Shown piece by piece: positions 11,579-19,127 of a stretch of 57,641 bases of DNA. The notes below the pieces were generated by a model, which made no database searches, was not told the origin of the DNA, and saw nothing but the letters and a program-made list of their open reading frames with translations. The first letter of the stretch is position 1; the number at the start of each line of letters is the position of its first letter. The stretch is from NCBI GenBank assembly GCA_034638255.1, contig JAWPGT010000116.1, positions 1 to 57,641 of the forward strand, given 5' to 3'. The stretch is from Coprinus comatus. Lineage: Eukaryota; Basidiomycota; Agaricomycetes; Agaricales; Agaricaceae. The translations under genes and the position numbers were made by a program.

Positions 11579-11769
11579 AGCTCAAGAAAAAGCAACATAT
11601 AACTGTCCATGCCCAAATACAGGAATACATAAATCCAGTCCAACTTGACTTACAGATTGTCCTTGAGAGCGATTAATAGTGAGGGAAAAGGCTAAGTGGA
11701 TAGGGAATTGACAATGTTTGATTCGGAATGGTGTTTCTGAAAAGTGTTCTTGTGGAATAAGGGATATAC

Positions 11770-12088
11770 TGTCAGAATGGTAGAGAGTGGTGTTGAGAAT
11801 GAGAGTGAAGTAGAGGGAGAGTTAAGCTCAGACACAGACACAGACACAGAAAGAAGGGAATTGATTGGATTGGTTTGGCTAAGACATGAGGGACTTATAT
11901 ATCTACCAGAACAAAGAACAACCAAAAGAGGAAAACAATAAGGACCCTTGCCAGCACACAAAGGGAATATGTAAGTAACATAATAAGGGAAAAGAACATT
12001 ATGAAAGAGTCCAGAACATCAGGATAAGATAAGTGGAGTGATTAGGAAAGATGGATAAGATAAGGAGATATCTGGGAAAAACCTAACA
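11770..12088. repeat. Solo LTR of unidentified family, with TSD TATAC
   Basis: A 319-bp unit begins TGTCAGAATGG and ends CCTAACA, and is flanked by TATAC at 11765-11769 and 12089-12093. Removing it and one TATAC restores the helicase frame (ALIPRI to SLIPQ). It holds an ACTTATATATCT stretch that could be a promoter, and a GACACA microsatellite. No other copy is in the window, so its orientation and family are unknown. Confidence 0.75.
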
Positions 12089-12401
12089 TATACGTGGAAT
12101 TAAAGCAAGCTCTCCATTATGATCTCCACCAATAATCTGTCCTTCAATAACATGGCTAGACATTCTTGTAACTACTAACCGTGTACCATTACATAACCCC
12201 TGAGTAGAAGATAGATTGCGGATTAGGATAATTGGACAGCCAATTTTTAGATGGAGTTCGCCTGGGGGAAGTGTATTGAGATTGAGTGAGCAAAGGTATT
12301 CGGGAGGGATAGGAGGTGCATGTGGATAGTCTTTATCTTGAAGAACTTCATCAATACTATAGTAAATGGTAGCATTTCCAACCATACGTTCAAGTAGTTC
12401 T

Positions 12402-12749
12402 TGTCAGGAATGATCTAGACAGTCCCCAAGGTCAGTACTTATTGTTGGTTGAGGTTAGAAGAGTTGTGGCTGGATACTCTGTTTGGAGTTTTGGACTTGT
12501 AGATTATTTCCGCTTTCTGTGACATCACAATGTCACGTCACACGTTACTGAAGCGTCCTGCAGACACATGAAGACTCTCTAGTCTAATACAAGTGTCTGC
12601 AGGTGAGTAGTTAAGAAGTTATTGTATCTCTCTAGTCTAATACAAGTGTCTGCAGTGTTTGTGCTTTATCTCAGTCATTTCTTATCGGTTTCCTTCCATT
12701 CCTTCGTCATCGTGCTTGTCTCGTCGTCCTCTACGATCCTGCGCTTACA
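12402..12749 (+). repeat. Orphan Copia LTR (family of element A), no TSD
   Basis: It is a near copy of the element A LTR (348 bp, TGTCAGGAATG ... CTTACA) in plus orientation, but its left flank is Helitron helicase and its right flank is minus-strand Copia B integrase. The flanking pentamers (GTTCT and GAAGG) differ, so it marks a rearrangement rather than a clean insertion. Confidence 0.85.
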
Positions 12750-13060
12750 GAAGGAGATTCCAGACATGAACCATAGATGCTAGACATTCACCCCAGAAAG
12801 AAGGAGGGAGACCAGATTCCGAGAGCATTGTGGTGATATGCTCACCCATCGTTTGATTAGCACATTCCGCAAGACCGTTTTGCTGTGGTCAGTTACAAGT
12901 AGAATGCCTCCGTTCAATACCACACTCCGTAGTAAAAGAGAGAAAGGCATTAGACATATATTCACCTCCCTTATCATCTTGAAGAGCTTTGATCTTCACC
13001 CCAAGTTGGTTTTCAGCCCATGCTTTATAGCATTTGAAAGCATCAAAAGCATCTGATTTC
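12750..13060 (-). pseudogene. Copia B integrase fragment, left of nested element A
   Basis: The minus strand reads SDAFDAFKCYKAWAENQLGVKIKALQDDKGGEYMS and onward to SESGLPPSFWGEC, the integrase core of the same family as element A. It continues directly from the B fragment that ends at 17656 once element A is removed. The rest of B's pol and its 3' LTR are missing at the 12749/12750 junction. Confidence 0.85.
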
Positions 13061-13408
13061 TGTCAGGAATGCTCTAGACAGTCCCCAAGGTCAGTACTTA
13101 TTGTTGGTTGAGGTTAGAAGAGTTGTGGTTGGATATTCTCTTTGGAGTTCTGGACTTGTAGATTGTTTCCGCTTTCTGTGACATCACAATGTCACGTCAC
13201 ACGTTACTGAAGCGTCCTGCAGACACATGAAGACTCTCTAGTCTAATACAAGTGTCTGCAGGTGAGTAGTTAAGAAGTTATTGTATCTCCCTAGTCTAAT
13301 ACAAGTGTCTGCAGTGTTTGTGTTTTATCTCAGTCATTTCTTATTGGTTTCCCTCCATTCCTTCGTCATCGTGCTCGTCTCGTCGTCCTCTACGATCCTG
13401 CTCTTACA
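13061..13408 (+). repeat. 5' LTR of Copia element A
   Basis: It starts TGTCAGG and ends CTTACA. Inside is a duplication of a 53-bp period: AGTCTAATACAAGTGTCTGC occurs twice, at about 13239 and 13292. Confidence 0.92.
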
Positions 13409-13510
13409 GGTTATGGGCCCCGTGCTTTAGGACTTCAAGAAACACGTTATTTATTCACATATTCCACTCTCTACTGCTCAACACTCTTTCTACTATTTTA
13501 CAACGACTTT

Positions 13511-16500
13511 ATGGCTTTCAAAATGCGTCACTCATCCTCTGGACATCCCTCCCTTCCTCCTAAACCTTCAGCTCTACCTCAGGCCGCTTTTCCAACCACA
13601 AAATGCGATTTTTGCGGAGTTACAGGCCATTCTCAGGTTTCATGCTTTAGTTTTGAGAAGGCAAAGGCAAAAGCTCAATATCTCGCCAACCGACCGTCCG
13701 AATCACGTCAAACTCGTCATACACGTTTATCTCATATTTCGCAAACGACACCCAAAATTTGGTGCGACGTGACGAACTCCTTCATTACCGAGTTTGCTGG
13801 CAATGCAACAGCTACCCTTCCTTCCTCCAGCCCTCTCCAACCTCATGCAAGTTTCCAATGGCTTTGTGACACCGGTGCTACATCTCACATGTCTCCCCAC
13901 CATCACTGGTTCAGGAACTACACCCCCTCTCGCATTCCCATTCGCTTGGCTGATCATTCTGTGGTTTACTCAGCTGGCATAGGTTCTGTGGTGTTTGAGC
14001 CTATTCTGAAAGGAAAGAAGGCTAGACCGGTTGAATTTTCGAGGGTTTTACACGTTCCTGACCTAGGGAACAACCTCCTATCTTGCCTACATCTTACCCG
14101 ACATAAAGGCTTCAATATCAACATCTCTTCCCATTCCATCACCTTCAGGAAGTCCAGATCTACTCTCTTTACTGCCACCATTGACTCTGACAACTGTGCT
14201 TACCTCAATGGCTCAGTTATTGCCTCTGAGGTCGCTTTTTCCACCTCTACACTCCCTCTTGACCTCTCCCTCTGGCACAGACGTTTCATTCACCACAATT
14301 ACTCAGATGTGAAGAAGATGATTGCTCAAGACCTGGTTACTGGTATTTCTCTTGATTCTGATTCACTCCCTGACCCAATTTGTGAACCTTGCCTTGCTGG
14401 AAAGATGCACTCGACTTCATTCCCTCCCTCCACCCACCATACTCGATCTCCACTCGAACTCATTCATTCTGATCTCCATGGTCCTCTTCCTACACCTACT
14501 GCTCAAGGTTACAAATATTGGATTACCTTCATTGATGATGCTACTCGATTTCGGTCTGTTATATTACTCAAGGCCAAGTCTGAAGCTTTCGAAGCATTCA
14601 AACGCTACAAAGCATGGGTAGAGAACCAACTCGGGATGAAGATCAAGGTGCTTCAAGATGATAAGGGAGGTGAATACATGTCCAATGCCTTTTGCTCCTT
14701 CACTATGGGGTGTGGTATTGAACGTAGGCACTCTACCCGTAATCATCCTCAGCAAAATGGTCTCGCTGAACGTGCAAATCGAACAATGGGTGAACGTATC
14801 ACCACCATGCTCTCGGAATCTGGTCTTCCTCCTTCTTTCTGGGGTGAATGTATTGCCTCTATGGTTCATGTCTGGAATCACCTTCCTACTTCCCCACTTC
14901 CTCACACCACACCATTTGAGGCCTTCTACAAGCGTAAACCTGATGTCTCTCACCTTCGAGTCTGGGGATGTACTGCCTACGTTTTCATACAAAAGGATAA
15001 GCGTACATCTCTTGAACCTCATATGGAGAAGTGTATTTTCTTGGGTTACGAACCTGGTTACAAAGGTTGGAAGTTTTATAATCCAACAACTCGAAAGGTG
15101 ATCATCTCTGAAACCGCTCATTTTGACGAACGCTACTTTCCGGGTCTTTCAAAAGGGAAGACGAACAATGTTCCTGACTTCTCTCTATCCTCTATACCAT
15201 CTTCCTCTTCATCATCTACTCCAACTTTGCCAACGATCTCAGGTGTTCCACTTCCCGAAGATGAGGGGGGTATTGTAGAGCATTCCACTTCATTTCCACC
15301 TCTAGTTCCTGCTGCTCCTATTCATCTTCCGGCTCCTGTCCCACCTTCACCTTCACCTTCACCATCCCCACCTCACTCACCAAAACTCTCTCCACCTCCA
15401 ACACCTCGCATTCAACTAGCTACACCTCCTCCTCCTCCTTCTACTCCTCCTCATCGTCAACCACCTTCTGCTCAACCACCATCCCGTAGACGAGGCTCTC
15501 GAATTCGACAACCTTCTTGGAAAGTTCGAGAGAATCTCCGACAACAAAAGCTCTATTTTGACTCTGAAGCTGAGGATAGTGACGAAGATTTCGCGTTTTC
15601 AGTATCTGATGAGAAGAATGGTTTTAAGGAAGTTGAGTTTGCTGGTAACGTGTCATCTGGTCATCCAGGATCATTCAAAGCTGCGATGAATTCCCCTGAT
15701 TCACATTTGTGGAAAGAGGCGATGGACAAGGAGTACTCTACACTCGAGGCGAATGGTACTTGGGAACTTATTCCTTTACCCCGTGGTGAGAAAGCTATCA
15801 AGTCTGGTTGGGTTTACAAGATTAAGGACAATCCTGATGGTTCCATCGAATGGTATAAAGCTCGTCTTGTTGCTAAAGGTTATGCTCAACGTCCTGGATA
15901 TGATTATACTGAAGTCTTTGCTCCAACATTCCGTCCCGCTTCCCTCCGCCTCATTGTCGCCCTTGCTGCCAAAGAAGGTTACAAGTTACGCTCTATCGAC
16001 ATCTCCTCCGCCTTTACTTATGGTGACCTGGAAGAAGAGATCTATATGCGTCAACCTGAAGGTTATCATTTTGGTGACTCAAACATGGTTTTTAGGCTTC
16101 GAAAATCGCTTTACGGACTCAAACAAGCAGCTCGACAATGGAACAAGAAACTTCACTCAGTCTTCATTTCACTTGGTTACATTCGACTCCAATCTGACAG
16201 CTCTATCTACATCTACTCTAAAGGTCCAGTCAAGGTTATTGTTCCCATTTTCATCGACGATATTACTCTCGCTTCGAAGGATGACAAGGCCATGGATGAT
16301 ACAATCAAAGAGCTCTCTACTCACTTCAAACTTCGAGATCTCGGCTCTACCTCCTGGTTATTGGCTGTTAAGGTTGATCAAGACCCCTCTCATCGCTCCA
16401 TTTCGCTTTCACAAGAGAAATATGTCAAGGAACTCCTCGAACGCTTCCAGATGTCTGACTGTCGACCCGTGAAGACTCCTCTCACTCCTGGACTCAATCT

Positions 16501-17218
16501 CTCCACTATCACTGTCACTGAAGATGACAAACTCCTCATGAAAGATGTTCCCTACCTCAGCGCTGTTGGCGCTCTTCAATATCTGGCCACCATGACTCGT
16601 CCTGACATTGCCTTCGCTGTTTCTTACCTTGGAAGATTCAATCACAATCCTGGTCCTCAACATTGGGCTGCTGTCAAACATCTCTTCCGCTATCTCAAGG
16701 GTACAATGGACTATAAGCTGGTCTACAAAGGTGACATGGCTACCGAGGATCTCTTCATCACATATTCTGATGCTTCTCATGGTTCGTGTCAAGAGACTGG
16801 AAGGGCTACGGGTGGTTATGTGACTTTGGTATGTGGTGCGGCTGTTGGTTGGTCTTCAAAACGTCAGAGTTTAGTCACTCTCTCCTCCACTGAAGCTGAG
16901 TACGTTGCGGCTGTTGAAGGCGGAAAGGAGATTATGTGGATGCACAACATTCTATCTGAGTTCGGTTATTCCTTCACTTTCCCCTCCATTCTTAACATCG
17001 ACAACCAATCCGCTATTACTGTTGCTAAGAATCCTGAACACCATGGTCGTATGAAGCAATTGGATTTGTGTTATTTCTGGCTCCGTGATGCTGTTCAAAA
17101 CAAAGTCATTTCCCCTCTCTTCGTTCCTACCTCTGAACAACTGGCTGACATCTTCACCAAGGCTGTTGAACCAAAGGCAGTCTCTCACTTTGTTCCTCTT
17201 CTTGGACTTTCATCATAA
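13511..17218 (+). CDS. Copia polyprotein (zinc knuckle-PR-IN-RT-RH) without a capsid domain
   Basis: A single 1,235-residue frame. A CCHC knuckle (CDFCGVTGHSQVSC) lies near residue 34, the aspartic protease motif WLCDTGATSHMS near residue 116, the HHCC integrase zinc site between residues 255 and 295 (CEPCLAGKMH), the DDE core with HSDLHGPLP, LQDDKGGEY and NGLAERANRTM, a proline-rich linker near residues 600-670, reverse transcriptase with RLVAKGYAQ, SAFTYGDLEEEIYM, SLYGLKQAARQW and FIDDI as the catalytic box, then RNase H with YSDASHGS and STEAEYVA. All catalytic residues I can check are present. The odd feature is the N-terminus: the usual Gag capsid region of a few hundred residues is missing, and only 102 bp separate the LTR from the ATG. 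Confidence 0.93.
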   Translation: MAFKMRHSSSGHPSLPPKPSALPQAAFPTTKCDFCGVTGHSQVSCFSFEKAKAKAQYLANRPSESRQTRHTRLSHISQTTPKIWCDVTNSFITEFAGNATATLPSSSPLQPHASFQWLCDTGATSHMSPHHHWFRNYTPSRIPIRLADHSVVYSAGIGSVVFEPILKGKKARPVEFSRVLHVPDLGNNLLSCLHLTRHKGFNINISSHSITFRKSRSTLFTATIDSDNCAYLNGSVIASEVAFSTSTLPLDLSLWHRRFIHHNYSDVKKMIAQDLVTGISLDSDSLPDPICEPCLAGKMHSTSFPPSTHHTRSPLELIHSDLHGPLPTPTAQGYKYWITFIDDATRFRSVILLKAKSEAFEAFKRYKAWVENQLGMKIKVLQDDKGGEYMSNAFCSFTMGCGIERRHSTRNHPQQNGLAERANRTMGERITTMLSESGLPPSFWGECIASMVHVWNHLPTSPLPHTTPFEAFYKRKPDVSHLRVWGCTAYVFIQKDKRTSLEPHMEKCIFLGYEPGYKGWKFYNPTTRKVIISETAHFDERYFPGLSKGKTNNVPDFSLSSIPSSSSSSTPTLPTISGVPLPEDEGGIVEHSTSFPPLVPAAPIHLPAPVPPSPSPSPSPPHSPKLSPPPTPRIQLATPPPPPSTPPHRQPPSAQPPSRRRGSRIRQPSWKVRENLRQQKLYFDSEAEDSDEDFAFSVSDEKNGFKEVEFAGNVSSGHPGSFKAAMNSPDSHLWKEAMDKEYSTLEANGTWELIPLPRGEKAIKSGWVYKIKDNPDGSIEWYKARLVAKGYAQRPGYDYTEVFAPTFRPASLRLIVALAAKEGYKLRSIDISSAFTYGDLEEEIYMRQPEGYHFGDSNMVFRLRKSLYGLKQAARQWNKKLHSVFISLGYIRLQSDSSIYIYSKGPVKVIVPIFIDDITLASKDDKAMDDTIKELSTHFKLRDLGSTSWLLAVKVDQDPSHRSISLSQEKYVKELLERFQMSDCRPVKTPLTPGLNLSTITVTEDDKLLMKDVPYLSAVGALQYLATMTRPDIAFAVSYLGRFNHNPGPQHWAAVKHLFRYLKGTMDYKLVYKGDMATEDLFITYSDASHGSCQETGRATGGYVTLVCGAAVGWSSKRQSLVTLSSTEAEYVAAVEGGKEIMWMHNILSEFGYSFTFPSILNIDNQSAITVAKNPEHHGRMKQLDLCYFWLRDAVQNKVISPLFVPTSEQLADIFTKAVEPKAVSHFVPLLGLSS

Positions 17219-17307
17219 TTCCTTCTCTTCCTTTTCTTTTATCACTTCACTCTTTTCTTTTCCATTTATTTCCTTCCTTTGTCTGGACTGGCTAGATCAG
17301 GGGGGTA

Positions 17308-17655
17308 TGTCAGGAATGCTCTAGACAGTCCCCAAGGTCAGTACTTATTGTTGGTTGAGGTTAGAAGAGTTGTGGTTGGATATTCTCTTTGGAGTTCTGG
17401 ACTTGTAGATTGTTTCCGCTTTCTGTGACATCACAATGTCACGTCACACGTTACTGAAGCGTCCTGCAGACACATGAAGACTCTCTAGTCTAATACAAGT
17501 GTCTGCAGGTGAGTAGTTAAGAAGTTATTGTATCTCCCTAGTCTAATACAAGTGTCTGCAGTGTTTGTGTTTTATCTCAGTCATTTCTTATTGGTTTCCC
17601 TCCATTCCTTCGTCATCGTGCTCGTCTCGTCGTCCTCTACGATCCTGCACTTACA
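17308..17655 (+). repeat. 3' LTR of Copia element A
   Basis: It is 348 bp and nearly identical to the 5' LTR, preceded by the polypurine tract AGGGGGGTA and followed by the TSD ATTTC. Confidence 0.92.
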
Positions 17656-18729
17656 ATTTCACCTTAAGAGGAGTGATGCAGTGGAATCAGGTAGCATCAT
17701 CAATGAAGGTGATCCAGTACTTGAAACCTTGAGCTGTGGTTGTAGGAAGAGGACCATGGAGATCAGAGTGAATGAGTTCAAGTGGAGAGTGAGTGTGATG
17801 AGTTGAAGGAGGGAATGAGGTTGAATGCATCTTCCCAGCAAGACAGGGTTCACAGATGGGGTCAGGAGAGGTGTTTGAAGCCAGGGAAAGGCCAGTAACA
17901 AGGTCTTGATCAACCATCTTCTTCACATCAGTATAATTGTGGTGAATGAAGCGAAGCGTCTATGCCAGAGGGTGAGGTCAAGAGGAAGTGTAGAGGCCAA
18001 AAATGCACTCTCAGCAGTGATAACAGAGCCATTAAGATGAGCAGAGTTGGAGGAATTAATGGTGGCAGTGAAGAGAGTTGTTCTAGATCTTCTGAAAGCA
18101 AGGGAGTGAGAAGAGATGTTAATATTAAATCCCTTGTGTCGAGCTAGGTATAGGCAAGCTAGGAGGTTACTCCCAAGGTCAGGAACGTGTAAAACCCTCG
18201 AAAATTCGACCACTCTAGCCTTCTTTCCCTTCAAGATAGGTTCAAACATAACAGAACCCATTCCAACAGCATAAACAATAGAATCATCAGCCAAGCGGAT
18301 AGGGATGTTGGCAGGCGTATAGTCTTTGATCCAGTGACGATGAGGGGTCATGTGCGACGTTGCCCCAGTGTCAACAAGCCATTGGAAGCCTACATGGAAC
18401 TGGAGAGGGTTGGAGGAGGAATGGATAGATGTTGCACTGCCGGCGAACTCGGTGATGACAGAGTGAACGCCGTCGCCTAAAAATTGGCACGATGGTGGCA
18501 TAAATAGTAATGGACGTGTGTGTGAAATTGAGAGTAGTTTGGACGGTTCGTTCGCGAGATATTGAGCTTTTTGTCTTGCCTTCTCAAAACTGATGCATGT
18601 GACCTGAGAGTGGCCTGTAACTTCACAAAAATTACATTTTGAAGTTGGATAAGCGGCCTGAGTTGTAGCTAAAGGTTTGAGGGGAAGAGGAAGGTGCTCT
18701 TGGTGCAAGTGACGTGTTCCAGAAGCCAT
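17656..18729 (-). pseudogene. Copia B polyprotein N-terminal part, frameshifted
   Basis: It begins MASGTRHLHQ and parallels the element A protein: CCHC knuckle CNFCEVTGHSQVTC, protease WLVDTGATSHMT, then LWHRRF. A 5-bp duplication (CGCTT) near 17945-17960 shifts the frame inside the integrase zinc site, after which the second frame continues VKKMVDQDLVTG to CEPCLAGKMHS and the first integrase aspartate (HSDLHGPLP). Like A, it has no capsid region before the knuckle. Confidence 0.85.
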
Positions 18730-18832
18730 TGAGTAGCTGTGAAGTAGAGAAAAGAGTGCTGAGTGGTAAGGAGTGGAATATATAGATAAATATCGTGATT
18801 TCTTGAAGTCCTAAAGCACGGGGCCCATAACC

Positions 18833-19127
18833 TGTAAGCGCAGGGTCGTAGAGGACGACGAGGCGAGCACGATGACGAAGGAATAGAAGGAAACAGTTAA
18901 GAAATGACTGAGATATAACACAAACACTGCAGACACTTGTATTAGACTAGAGAGTCTTCATGTGTCTGCAGGACGCTTCAGTAATGTGTGACGTGACATT
19001 GTGATGTCACAGAAAGCGGAAATAATCTACAAGTCCAAAACTCCAAACAGAGTATCCAGCCACAACTCTTCTAACCTCAACCAACAATAAGTACTGACCT
19101 TGGGGACTGTCTAGAGCATTCCTGACA
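18833..19127 (-). repeat. 5' LTR of Copia element B
   Basis: It is the reverse complement of the A-family LTR but 53 bp shorter because only one AGTCTAATACAAGTGTCTGC unit is present. Confidence 0.88.

Larger units (their letters stand above)
8818..12401 (-). mobile_element. 3' half of a Helitron (rolling-circle transposon)
   Basis: Read on the minus strand, the element shows a Pif1-like helicase C-terminus (12401-11010), an OB-fold-like gene (10468-9299) and then a canonical Helitron 3' end. That end is a 7-bp GC-rich hairpin (8829-8845, stem CCCGTGC/GCACGGG, 3-nt loop) followed after 7 nt by CTAG at 8821-8818, with T as the next base, as expected for insertion between A and T. The 5' half, with the Rep nuclease and the TC end, is missing; the element is cut at 12401/12402 by a Copia LTR. 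Two solo LTRs lie inside it. The terminus and helicase are seen; joining them into one element is inference from order, strand and spacing. Confidence 0.68.
11010..12401 (-). pseudogene. Pif1-like Helitron helicase, C-terminal part, twice interrupted
   Basis: The minus strand encodes the end of a Pif1/RecD-like helicase of the Helitron type: LKIGCPIILIRNLSSTQGLCNGTRLVV and IGGDHNGELALIPRI, then [19 protein letters not shown] (helicase motif V/VI region), GQLYVAFS, and ATTSQKIRILTPNNG up to the stop at 11010. A 319-bp LTR-like insert splits RI from SLIP, and a 471-bp solo LTR splits the LYVA(F)S-ATT motif. The codon before ATT is TGA where the family has arginine, so one nonsense change is also present. 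The N-terminal helicase and Rep domains are absent; the frame runs into a Copia LTR at 12402. It is clearly non-functional. Confidence 0.85.
13061..17655 (+). mobile_element. Copia retrotransposon A, intact and recent, TSD ATTTC
   Basis: This is a 4,595-bp Ty1/Copia element with two 348-bp LTRs that differ, by my reading, at one base near the 3' end. Target-site duplications ATTTC sit at 13056-13060 and 17656-17660. A polypurine tract (AGGGGGGTA) precedes the 3' LTR, and GGTTATGGGCCCC follows the 5' LTR as the likely primer-binding site, of the kind used by elements primed from an internal part of initiator tRNA (inference). One ORF fills the interior. It is nested in Copia B in the opposite orientation. 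Near-identical LTRs and an open frame point to recent movement. Confidence 0.93.
17656..19127 (-). mobile_element. Copia element B, 5' half (inverted relative to A)
   Basis: Reading minus: a 295-bp LTR (19127-18833), the same primer site as A (GGTTATGGGCCCC), a 103-bp leader, and the start of pol up to the point where A inserted. The LTR lacks one of the two 53-bp repeat units present in A. B is older and decayed. Its right flank is Copia D, which it interrupted. Confidence 0.85.

Noticed and set aside
11744..11961. Short ORFs on both strands within the 319-bp LTR-like unit
   Set aside because: They arise from a simple GACACA repeat and LTR sequence, and the unit interrupts the helicase.
12750..13060. 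Independent plus-strand gene between two LTRs
   Set aside because: The plus-strand ORF is a shadow; the minus strand matches the integrase of element A closely.
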